A stretch of DNA of 40,463 nt, taken from contig MLAK01000893.1 of NCBI GenBank assembly GCA_001839685.1, positions 1-40,463 on the forward strand. Reading direction: 5' to 3'. The notes beneath the pieces are model-generated. The model was given only the letters and a program-made list of their open reading frames with translations, was not told where the DNA came from and did not search any database. Made by a program: the position numbers and the translations under genes. Source of the DNA: Tritrichomonas foetus (taxonomy: Eukaryota; Parabasalia; Tritrichomonadida; Tritrichomonadidae). Below are positions 26,567 to 35,800 of the stretch, in pieces. Numbering within the stretch: position 1 is the stretch's first letter; every line of letters begins with the position of its first letter.

Positions 26567-27514
26567 ATGCATCACGAGAAGGTCATCCCTCAAAAGAAAG
26601 TTGATTTCTGCAACAGACTTCGCGAATTGTTCCGCCACTACCACAAGATCGTTCTTGTTTCCTCCGAGAATGTTAACGCCACCCAGATGCTCCACATCCG
26701 CCACGACCTCCTTGGTCACGCCGAAATCGTCTTCGGTAAGAACTCCCTCATGCGCCGTGTCGCCGAAGAACTCAAGAAGGAAGTTGGACACCTTGAAGTT
26801 ATCGAACCATTCCTCACACGTGGTGTCGGCCTCATCTTCACAAACGAATCATTCGGAAAGATCAAGGAAGTTATCGATCAACACTGCGTTGGTTCACCAG
26901 CCAAAGTTGGTGCTATCTCCCCATGCGATGTCACTGTTCCACCAATGAGAACCACCCTTCCACCAACACAAGTTTCCGTTCTCCACGCCCTCGGTATCCA
27001 ATCCAAGATCTTCAAGGGTACCATCGAAATCACAAGTGAAAAGCATCTCATCAAGGAAGGCGAAAAAGTCGGAGCCTCAGAAGCTAACCTCCTTTCCCTC
27101 CTCAACATCATGCCATTCAAGTACACTCTCAAGATCGAGCACCTCTTCGATAACGGAAACCTTTACGATCCAGCCATCCTCAACATCTCCGATGCTGTCC
27201 TCGGCGGCAAATTCGCTGAAGCCCTCAAGAACGTCGCTGGCCTCTCACTCGGAATCGGCTATGTCAACCAAGCCTCAGCACCACACATGGTCGGCGCCGC
27301 CTTCAAGGATGTCGCCTCCATCGCCGTCGCCGTCGACTACAAGCTCAAGCAAATCGAAGAGCTTCAGGCCCTCCTTTCCGACCCAGAAGCCCTCGCCAAG
27401 ATGCAAGCCGCCTCAGCAGCCTCAGCATCTACAGGTGCCGCCCCAGCCGAAGAAAAGAAGGAAGAAGAAGAAGTCGTTGAATTAGCTGGTGGTTTCGATG
27501 ACCTCTTCGGTTAA
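26567..27514 (+). CDS. RPLP0: 60S acidic ribosomal protein P0 (uL10)
   Basis: 315 residues, the family's usual length. The L10 domain (~1-185) is clear: VDFCNRLRELFRHYHKIVLV, then NATQMLHIRHDLLG and FGKNSLMRRVAEEL. The C-terminus is the acidic stalk tail EEKKEEEEVVELAGGFDDLFG-type, used to bind elongation factors and shared with P1/P2. P0 anchors the P-stalk on the large ribosomal subunit. The start MHHEKVIPQKK is slightly atypical but is the only ATG that keeps the full domain. Codons strongly prefer C at the third position, unlike neighbouring genes, pointing to high expression. The stop TAA is followed by A, giving TAAA. Confidence 0.97.
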   Translation: MHHEKVIPQKKVDFCNRLRELFRHYHKIVLVSSENVNATQMLHIRHDLLGHAEIVFGKNSLMRRVAEELKKEVGHLEVIEPFLTRGVGLIFTNESFGKIKEVIDQHCVGSPAKVGAISPCDVTVPPMRTTLPPTQVSVLHALGIQSKIFKGTIEITSEKHLIKEGEKVGASEANLLSLLNIMPFKYTLKIEHLFDNGNLYDPAILNISDAVLGGKFAEALKNVAGLSLGIGYVNQASAPHMVGAAFKDVASIAVAVDYKLKQIEELQALLSDPEALAKMQAASAASASTGAAPAEEKKEEEEVVELAGGFDDLFG

Positions 27515-28255
27515 ATAAATTCCAATCCTTATTGAAAACCCTTCACTTTTATTATTTTTCATTTTATTTGAATTATTTTATAAATCTTATTTATAACGTT
27601 TATTCCAGCTTTGACATAAAAGGGATGCTTTCATCACAAGCTCCTATGGACATTCAATTTCCTAATGGCCGAATGAGTCGAAGGGGCTTGCAAAGTTAAT
27701 CAGATTTACCCATTTTAAGTTCCAAAAAGCATAACTCATATGGAAAAAATCCTGCCCAAACTCCTTTTTATTTGCTCGATTATTTTCTTCTTCAACACGC
27801 CAATATTGATATTAATTCATCCCAAAAAATGTTATTACTAAATCGTAAACAATACTCTAATATTTAATATAAAGAATTCGATATATTTCAATTAAATTTT
27901 GATTTGTGAATCTGTTTGATGATCTTGCGTAATTCCCTATTATTTTGATTATGTGTTGATATAATTTGCACATGAAAATACACTGGGGTGGGGGAAAATC
28001 ACATATTTTTACAGTAATCTTCATTCAATATTGTCGTAAAAATATATGGCATATCTCTGATTTTCATCTAATATGCATTTAATTTAAATGAAAGTGTTCT
28101 AGATCATCTGACTGAATCAAAATCATCACAAAGGATACGATTTATATCATAATTGAAATCTTCTAGATATTAGGTGAATTAAAAACAACGGGTCGGTGTA
28201 CAATTGACTATATTGATGAGAAAATAATAAGAGTGAAAGTTAATGAATCTATTTT
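27515..28255. other. Intergenic region with structured-RNA candidate
   Basis: About 740 bases after P0. The part 27607-27720 is richer in G+C and folds well (see separate entry). 27740-28255 is plain A+T-rich DNA with a short G run near 27990. Confidence 0.5.
27607..27697 (+). ncRNA. Candidate structured RNA, three-way-junction fold
   Basis: A closing stem pairs AGCTTTG (27607-27613) with CAAAGTT (27691-27697). Inside, GATG-CTTT-CATC (27624-27635) is a hairpin, and AAGCTCCT (27638-27645) pairs with AGGGGCTT (27682-27689); within that, GACATTC (27649-27655) pairs with GAATGAGTC (27671-27679) with a 2-base bulge. A TTTT follows at 27713-27716. It sits 93 bases after the P0 stop, so it may be a separate RNA or a P0 3' UTR element. 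No known RNA family was recognised. Confidence 0.35.
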
Positions 28256-28582
28256 TTATTTTTTAAGTTTAATAATCAAAAATTTAAATTTTTCATTCAC
28301 GGGTGTGACTGAGTGAGGAGAATTGGCTGGAATAATGATAAATTCACCTTCTTTCACGGTATGCTCAACTGAACTAATTGTGAATATGGCCTCTCCTTCA
28401 ATTCCAATTGCCATAGCATTACAGGGTGCAGTGTGTGTAGGAAGTTGATGACCTGTCATTGAAACAGTAGCAATGACTCCATCGTGTTCATCAAGGATTC
28501 CTTTGAATGCAACACCTTCTGATGGATAGTCGGCAAGGTTTTTTAATGAAAGTGTTTTATTGAACAATGATATATCCGACAT
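28256..28582 (-). CDS. Small single-domain cupin protein
   Basis: 108 residues, essentially one cupin barrel. Cupin motif 1 is around GHQLPTHTAPCN (44-55) and motif 2 around EGEFIIIPANSPHSVTP (78-94). Of the usual metal ligands (HxH, E, H) only H50 and H90 are clearly placed; the second His and the Glu of motif 1 are replaced, so metal binding is uncertain. Such stand-alone cupins are common in bacteria. No signal peptide. An initiator-like TCACT lies 12 bases before the ATG, and a cluster of five Myb-core sites lies 90-225 bases upstream. Stop TAA followed by AAA. Substrate unknown. Confidence 0.82.
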   Translation of the reverse strand: MSDISLFNKTLSLKNLADYPSEGVAFKGILDEHDGVIATVSMTGHQLPTHTAPCNAMAIGIEGEAIFTISSVEHTVKEGEFIIIPANSPHSVTPVNEKFKFLIIKLKK

Positions 28583-28593
28583 ATATTAAATAA

Positions 28594-28598
28594 AGTGA
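28594..28598 (-). promoter_or_regulatory. Initiator-like element TCACT
   Basis: Minus-strand TCACT, about 12 bases before the cupin ATG at 28582. Confidence 0.5.
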
Positions 28599-28670
28599 AT
28601 TAAGACAATTAAATCACTTAACTTTACTTGACTCAAAAATATAAATTATGTGATCAAAATTTGAGATAAT

Positions 28671-28806
28671 TTATCGTGCGATAAAAATTCTTTTCAATTG
28701 AAATTTTCACGATAACTTTTTTACATCATATCCTTGGGATTATCGTTACACTTGAAAAATAACACCTCACCACTGTGAGAAAGAAATAAAAAGAAACAAG
28801 TTATCG
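28671..28806. promoter_or_regulatory. Cluster of five Myb-recognition-type TTATCG/CGATAA sites
   Basis: TTATCG at 28671-28676, 28740-28745 and 28801-28806; CGATAA at 28679-28684 and 28710-28715. The first two form the inverted pair TTATCGTGCGATAA. The core matches the Myb-recognition elements (TAACGATA/TATCGT) described for T. vaginalis Myb proteins. Distances between the last four sites are about 31, 30 and 61 bases, close to whole helical turns. They lie upstream of the cupin gene and beyond the 3' end of Raptor, so the cupin is the likely target. Confidence 0.6.
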
Positions 28807-28911
28807 TGAATTAGAATCTAATCAAATAAAAATGAAAGAAAAAAGAAAAACAGAATGTTAAATTAGCATAAATACAAATGATTTATATAAATCCGTATTA
28901 ATATAGAGATA

Positions 28912-31900
28912 TTAAAGCCGAAATATCTTAAGTTCATGTGCACTTGCAAATGCACATATTGGCTGGGTCGGATGGAAGACGCATCTTGACCCAGCTTCCA
29001 TTTTAATTTTCTGTATTCCTTTTCTACTCTCGTTTAGAATTATTTGATCGTTAAGGTTCTTTGGTGTGAAAGCAAGCATTGGCAGAATTTGATGTGCATC
29101 AAAGTCAAAAAGTTCTGAACCACTTGTCACATTCACTTCAGCTCGCTTTGCAGGAGACCATTTTATGCATTTTCCATTGTCCGCTGTTATATAAAATGTA
29201 GAATTCTCAGCAACATTTCCAATTACTTTTACAATGGATGGGATTGAATCATTATTCAAATTGTTTGCAGCCAAAATGGAACTAGGACCGGAACCAGCAC
29301 TTCCTGATAATCTTTGAGTTCCACTGTTAGTGTTTCCTAAAACCGAAATTGTATTGACCGTTTGGTTACTTCTTAAGTCGCAAATTGAAGCAAATCCATT
29401 GTCATACCCAACCATCATTAAATTTGAGTTGGAAGGATGTAAAGCAATGGATTTTGCTAGTGCTCCTTGCTGCATGTTTGGTGTTTCTTGAACCATCTTT
29501 AAAGTTGACATATCCCAAAGAACAGAATGATTTGATCCTCGAACAGTGGCAAAACAGGGTCTATCATTTGCTGTTGTTGTATAAAGCGGGATATTAGAAT
29601 TTACAACATTTGCATCAGCTCTCCAACAAGTTATGGGCTTTTTATTTCCTGCTTTACAGATGTACCCGCATCCATTTGCACGTGTGACAATCGCGAGTGA
29701 TTCGTTAAACCAACTTGTTACTTTTATATCAGTCGTGGAAGATGGACCTAGTCGCATTGACCATCTCACTTTCAGTTTATCATCATAGAAAACAATATCA
29801 TTGTTGAGTCCAATGACAACACCTGTAGAAAGTGAATCGAAGCAAATTGCTTTCGGTTGTGCAGAAAGAGGGCATTCCACTTTTAAGCTAATGCCGGAAT
29901 GTTTTGACCAATTATCATTTGAAAAAGATAGGCGTGAGCGAATTCCACTAGTTTTTACTACATTTTCAAGTGTTTGTTGAATGGAGATTTGATAAAGGGC
30001 ATCAGAGTCACTTTCGAATGGAATATAGTCATCATCATCATCTTCATTATCTTTTTTCCAGCCTCTGAAGAAGTATTCGCGTGCAGATGCAGCTTCAGCT
30101 GCAATTGCAGGATGTGGGTCAAGTGAAAAATATGTAATGAAAAATTGCATCATGTCATTAATGTATTGTGTTTTGAAGTTTTCAGTTTTATGATCTTCAA
30201 GTAATTTAAAATAATCAGATATGTTGTTCAAGTCCGGAAATACAACATATTTTTTCGTTAACAAATTGAAAGAAGAGCATCTTGGTTTTTTCAATGGTTG
30301 AGTTTGTTCAATATCATCTTGGTGAGTAGTTAAGTATCTTTGTATTAGCATCACTAATTGATGTCTTACAAAATAAGACATATCATTATACATTGGGAGT
30401 GCATATATTAAAAGAGATACATTAAATTGCATGTCATTTCCTTGCATGAAGCATGATAGATTTGAAATTGCAGCTGATCTGCATCTTTGTGAATAGTGAA
30501 AACAGCATACAGCACATTGTATATGAAATCCTGTTGGCATAAACACAGAAGGATCTGCAGCAAATATATCATAAACTCTTTTGAACAATATCAAAGACCA
30601 CGAAAACAATAAAGGTGGAGTACTTACCATTTCACTCTGTAGCTTTTTGATGAATTCTGCTGTTGTGCAAATTTGGCGTAAACTTTTGTTATGTGGCGCA
30701 CATGTTGCCAAAATAGCTGCAATTAAAATTCTTGTCTTTAAAAATATTGATTTATCATATAAAAAAGTTATCAAAACTTCCCAATTGAAATCATTGGGTA
30801 TTTGATAAGCTACATTTAAGTTGTATTTAAAGATAGCTAAGATAACATAACAAAGATCATTAAAGGATTGATTCCTTGGTTTCAATTTGGTCAAGTTTGA
30901 AAAAAGATCAGGAAAAATAATAATATTGGTGAATGTTTCAATTGACTTTGGGTAATCGTAAATTAATTTTGCTGCACCTTTATAATACTTTGACCAAATA
31001 ATGGTTGAAAGGAGTGACGGTGTAATTGATGAGAAAGCTCTTCGTACATAAAAGTACTTGAAACTTAATAAAGCACGATCAAAATAATCTTTAATTACGT
31101 TTCTACCAGTTGCAAAAGTGCCAATGGAATTATCGACTGCTGCTTTCCATTGTTCCCAAAGTTGATGACCACTCATGTCTGGAATTGGTGGATGGGAAAC
31201 AGGATGTACACCAAAAGGCTTCAAAATAAATTGAGCAAGAATAAAGTTTCGAAATAAAGTATGCATAACATCATTATTTCTGAGGAGGAGTTGAAGTGAA
31301 GGTCCTGGTAAGCATTCACATGCAATTCCATCAACAATGATATCTAACAATTGCTCAAGTTCGTTTATTGTTGATGGATTTAATTCATTGAAATTGAGAG
31401 AAGTTCGATAAGTTAAATAAAAATGACACAAAATGGCAGTCTGAACAGGAGATAAAAGAACAGAAGTAAGAAAATCACGAGGTAATGTAGGATCTCGCGG
31501 TAATTCCTCACCTGGTGATGTTGCACATAATATAAAATAATCATTCAAGCTAACTCTGTTCAAAATGAAGTGATATGACCTGAACTTTTTTCTATCAATT
31601 TGATTCCCATTTAATCGGCCAACACCTCGTGGCTTTCTCTGTCGAGGTGCTGCCATCGATTGAAAAACCGGAATCATAATTCCGGCATTATCACAATCGA
31701 ATATATAAAACGAAGGTGTACTCAGGGCTTTAAAAAGTGCGCGTGGTGAAGTGGGAACACCTCCTGATAGATACAAAGTCTCCGCCGTCAATTGGGGAAA
31801 GCCATACCCAATATAATGAAATATTAATCTACCACTTGAGATTTCTTTCCGTAATTTCGAAACGTCTTCGACATGGATATCTTTTTGGCCGCCCAATGGA

Positions 31901-32322
31901 ATATATCGAAGGTTTGGATTCGTTTGAGATAAATTGCTTCGAAAATATTTAATTAAAGTAGCATTGAATGCCTGCTGGCTTTCACCGGTTGCATCGTGCC
32001 ATGCGTATAAAGTTGTTTTTATGAACTTTGGAAAATTTTTAATATTTGCGAAATTTATCATTATCGTTTCCGGCGGAATAACTGAAGGAATTTGGTCGGG
32101 AATGAATGGTTTGTTCAGTTTGTTCAGCGCAAAATCTTGATCGGAAAAGGGAAGCGGGTTTTTGATCTTTTTCGGAAATAATATATCAGTATTGATGAAA
32201 TTCTCATCAAAATAATGACTAGGTGAGCTCCTTTGGCCTTTCGCACACTCTATATTGTCCGGGACTGTGTCATCGTTGTCAGTCCCGGAATTCATCGAAA
32301 TATAAAATTTTGAATAGGACAT
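28912..32322 (-). CDS. RPTOR: Raptor homologue, TOR complex 1 scaffold
   Basis: 1136 residues (human Raptor is ~1335). The N-terminal caspase-like domain (~85-220) includes TTLYAWHDATGESQQAF, FHYIGYGFPQ (168-177) and SFYIFDCDNAG (204-214), matching Raptor's HYNGHGVP and IFVYDCSNAG blocks; the next Raptor block, LPRDFLTSVLLSPVQTA, is present, as is HPVSHPPIPDM followed by WEQWKAAVD. HEAT-like helices fill ~400-700 and a WD40 propeller ~820-1136. Raptor recruits substrates to TOR kinase for nutrient-controlled growth. The caspase-type His is Tyr here (Y173) while Cys210 is kept. A second ATG nine codons in (MNSGTD) is an alternative start. Confidence 0.93.
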   Translation of the reverse strand: MSYSKFYISMNSGTDNDDTVPDNIECAKGQRSSPSHYFDENFINTDILFPKKIKNPLPFSDQDFALNKLNKPFIPDQIPSVIPPETIMINFANIKNFPKFIKTTLYAWHDATGESQQAFNATLIKYFRSNLSQTNPNLRYIPLGGQKDIHVEDVSKLRKEISSGRLIFHYIGYGFPQLTAETLYLSGGVPTSPRALFKALSTPSFYIFDCDNAGIMIPVFQSMAAPRQRKPRGVGRLNGNQIDRKKFRSYHFILNRVSLNDYFILCATSPGEELPRDPTLPRDFLTSVLLSPVQTAILCHFYLTYRTSLNFNELNPSTINELEQLLDIIVDGIACECLPGPSLQLLLRNNDVMHTLFRNFILAQFILKPFGVHPVSHPPIPDMSGHQLWEQWKAAVDNSIGTFATGRNVIKDYFDRALLSFKYFYVRRAFSSITPSLLSTIIWSKYYKGAAKLIYDYPKSIETFTNIIIFPDLFSNLTKLKPRNQSFNDLCYVILAIFKYNLNVAYQIPNDFNWEVLITFLYDKSIFLKTRILIAAILATCAPHNKSLRQICTTAEFIKKLQSEMVSTPPLLFSWSLILFKRVYDIFAADPSVFMPTGFHIQCAVCCFHYSQRCRSAAISNLSCFMQGNDMQFNVSLLIYALPMYNDMSYFVRHQLVMLIQRYLTTHQDDIEQTQPLKKPRCSSFNLLTKKYVVFPDLNNISDYFKLLEDHKTENFKTQYINDMMQFFITYFSLDPHPAIAAEAASAREYFFRGWKKDNEDDDDDYIPFESDSDALYQISIQQTLENVVKTSGIRSRLSFSNDNWSKHSGISLKVECPLSAQPKAICFDSLSTGVVIGLNNDIVFYDDKLKVRWSMRLGPSSTTDIKVTSWFNESLAIVTRANGCGYICKAGNKKPITCWRADANVVNSNIPLYTTTANDRPCFATVRGSNHSVLWDMSTLKMVQETPNMQQGALAKSIALHPSNSNLMMVGYDNGFASICDLRSNQTVNTISVLGNTNSGTQRLSGSAGSGPSSILAANNLNNDSIPSIVKVIGNVAENSTFYITADNGKCIKWSPAKRAEVNVTSGSELFDFDAHQILPMLAFTPKNLNDQIILNESRKGIQKIKMEAGSRCVFHPTQPICAFASAHELKIFRL

Positions 32323-32879
32323 GTTATATAAAAAGAAACAATGGGTTCAGAAAATTCAAAGCTCTGTCATATTTGAGAAAAATATGTTTTTCCATGAAAA
32401 AATGATAAAAAGAATCTTAGTTTTTTGAGAAAGATATGATTTAAATACTATGATTCATTGTTTTTCGGGGAAAACTAACGTTGAAATAATATGCATATGA
32501 TAATTATCTCAACACCATATTTGTTCGACGGTTCAAATGGTAAAAAATTCACCATAAAAATGTCAAAAAGCTCAATTAAATTCAATAATCAATCTAACGA
32601 ATCCTCATCGGTATCGATTGTAGATGACGCAGGTTACATGAGTTGAGTATCACTCAACTTGAGTGATAATTATTATCACTAATAATATATATAAACATTA
32701 AAACATGACAATATAAAATGGGAAATACCTATTATATTTATTTATTATAAATATATTCGTTTTTCTTTACCTTACCATAAAATAATAATAAAAAATAATA
32801 AACATACTAAACTTAGTTCTTTGCTCGAAGCTTTCCTTGCAATTACCATATTTTGTTAACATCTATCGTGAGATGAATT
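32323..32879. other. Intergenic region with overlapping palindromes
   Basis: About 560 bases upstream of Raptor and beyond the 3' end of the coiled-coil gene. It holds the palindrome cluster 32641-32680. No gene. Confidence 0.5.
32641..32680. repeat. Three overlapping, mutually exclusive palindromes
   Basis: AGTTGAGT/ACTCAACT (32641-32648 and 32652-32659); TATCACTCAA/TTGAGTGATA (32648-32657 and 32659-32668); AGTGATAA/TTATCACT (32662-32669 and 32673-32680). All arms are perfect. Forming the middle hairpin prevents the outer two. About 320 bases upstream of the Raptor start. Confidence 0.8.
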
Positions 32880-35800
32880 TTAAGGAAGATGTAAACCAAT
32901 CTTATCAAGCTCGTCATCTGTAAGAACTTCCTTTAATATATCTTCATCGATATCTTCACCGGCCTTAAGCTTGATCAAGTTGTTCTTTACTTGATTGAGT
33001 TTTTCCACTTGATCCTGTGATGAATCAAGTTCGGTTTGGAGAGCTTTCATTTGAGATTCATAATCAATTTTAATTTCTTGGTCATTTGATTGAATGTTAG
33101 CTTCCATAAGCTTCAATTTTTCTTTAAGCTTAGTTGTTTCTTCTTGGTTAGCTTTTGCATTTTCCATAATTTGGTGGATGAATTCAAGAGCACCGCCAAT
33201 TTCTGAACCATGATAACCGTTGTTTGTAGCTTGTTTCACAATGAATTTAACATTAGTCTTGTATGAGTTAGCATCTGCAGTCAATTCACTAAGATATTCG
33301 GAAATATCTCTGTACATGGCATTAGAAAGTGGTGCAGTAATTTTCTTGGTCAAAATAAGTTCTGGTAAATTAGTTAATAATTCTTCAAGCTGTCTTTGAA
33401 CAGTGATTAAAGCACTAGCTGTTTCATCATTTTCTTTCTTGAGATCAGCAATAACTTGCACAAGGGATTCTGTATCTTCGAAGTCAACTAATTCAGCAAC
33501 TTGTGAAAGCATTTTATCGACTGCTGACGTGCGTTCTTTGAAGTCGCCATTTTGGTCTTCTAATCTTGAAAGGCGATCTTCATATTCTTGGATTTGTGTA
33601 GTCATTGCTTCAACTGTTTCTTCAAGGTTTGCATTCTTCTTGTTGATTGAGGTGAGGTCTTTAGTAAGTTTAGTGTTCTTGGCGATTAATTCTTCATTAT
33701 TGTTATTGGCATCGAAAAGTGCCTGCTCTGTTTGTGATAATTTCTTTGTAAGGTCTTTGCATTTGTCTCCCATATTTTCGAGACGTTGTTCTGTATCTTG
33801 CAATGTTTGTTTCATTGCTGTAAAGTGTTTTGGTAAATCGTTGAGATTTGCAACACCATAAATTTGGCTGTCTAGAATTGCTCTTCTCTTTAATTGGCTC
33901 TTCATACTCAATTTCTCTTGTTGAAGCTCAACTAACTGACGTCTCATTTCTTCAGAATTCTTTTCTAAGTCGTTGTATTGTTTCTGAAGTTGTGAAAAGT
34001 TTTCCTTTAACATTTGGTTCTTTTGCTTCTGAAGATCGAATTCTTCTTTGAATCCGAATAAAGCAGTAGGAAGTTCATCAAATGTGCTAAATTGAACAAC
34101 ATGTGAAATTTGTGTTTGAATCTTTGAAATGAAGAGATTCTTTTGATCAAGTTCACTCTTGATCTTATTAAAAGATTTAGACATATTTTCAGCGTCTTTT
34201 TCAAGGTGTTGCTTGTCACGTTTAAGTTCGAATTGTTCATTTCTTAATTTAGTGATTTCATTTTGTTGATCTTCAATCTTTTGGGATTTAGAATCAAGTT
34301 TCAATTGTGAATCATTATTATTAACTTCAAGCTTTCTTTGATGATGTCTAAGTTCGTTAATTAATTGATCTTTCTGATGAATTGCTGAAGCAACAGCAAT
34401 GTAAACATCATCGTTTGATGTGAATGTGACAACTTCGTGAAGCTTGGAAATCGAAGTTTGCATAATTTTCAGTTGATCTTTAGTCTTTTGTAATTCATTT
34501 TGAAGTTCGAATGATGCTTGGTTAGTATCTTTAGAGACACGAAGGATTTCTGACTTCAAGTCTCTTCCAGATTTAGTTAGTTGTGATATTTGTGTATTTT
34601 GTTCTTTAATGATAGCAAGTTGATCATTATTTTCTTTCTTATATTTGGCAATTTGTGATTCCAATGATCGAATTGTGTTTGTAGATTGTGTTGTATTTTC
34701 TGTAACTTTGTTATTAACTTCGATAATCTTTGTAAGTTTCTTCTTAAGATGGTTGATTGAATTAAAATCAATGATATCTTTAAATCCAGCTAAATCGTCG
34801 CGCAATTCATCAAAACAGATTTTTGTGGTTTCATGCTCTTCTTTCTCGTTCTTAAGCTTGAACTTAAGTTTATCGATTTTCGCGAGAAGTCTTTGCTTCT
34901 CATCTTTATTATTTTCAAGTTCATCATTTAATTGATCAATTGTTAATGAAAGTTGTGATGCTTCATTGGAAATTGAATCAGATCTTCGATCTTTTTCTTG
35001 AAGATTTTTGGTGAGTTTATCGATTCTCTTTTGTTTTTCTTCAAGATCCTTCTTTAATGAATGGCATTCATTCACCTTTTCTGTGGCTTTTTGTAATAAA
35101 TTCTCAATAGAATTAGCAACAAAAAGCTGAGCCAGTTCCTGGAATAAAGCTGAAGAAGCTTCGTAGGCAGAAGTTGCTCCTTTAAGTTTCAAGTTGAGGC
35201 TTTCAAAGTGCTGTTCAAGAGATGCAACATTAGAATCATAGTCACTCTTTGACTTATTCAATTGGTGCGTAAGATCAGCAACTTTCTTTTCAAGTAAAGA
35301 AATTGATGATTGTGATTTCAATCTCAAATCAGAGTATAATTTTTCTAATCTTTCATGTTCTTCAATCAATTGTTGTTTGTTAGAAGTTAATTTAGCTGTC
35401 TTGTTTCGTAATTTTTCATTTTCTCTTTCAAGCGGCTGGATTTTGGTCTTAATTTGCTGAGTTAAATCATTATTTTCTGCTTTAATTTGTAAATTATCAG
35501 CTAATAATTGTTCATATTCAGTGTTTTTAGTATTAATCTTTTCTTGGTATTCATTGATTGATTGAAGCATCTTCTTATTCTTGCTCTTCAGCTTTTCAAG
35601 CTCTTTCTTCGATTGATCAGTTTGATCTTTAAATTGGATAATTGATGAATCATTTTGTTCAATGATTGTCGCCTTCTGTGTAGTTAATTCTGAAGTTAAA
35701 TCAAGAAGACGATGAATTTCAGATTCACTTTGTATAAGTGAAGATTGACTTTCCTTAAGTTTAGCCATTAATTCTATGTTTTTACTCTTCTCATCTTTAT

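Noticed and set aside
32525..32545. GACGGTTCAAATGG, resembling a tRNA T-loop
   Set aside because: No acceptor, D or anticodon stem can be built around it.
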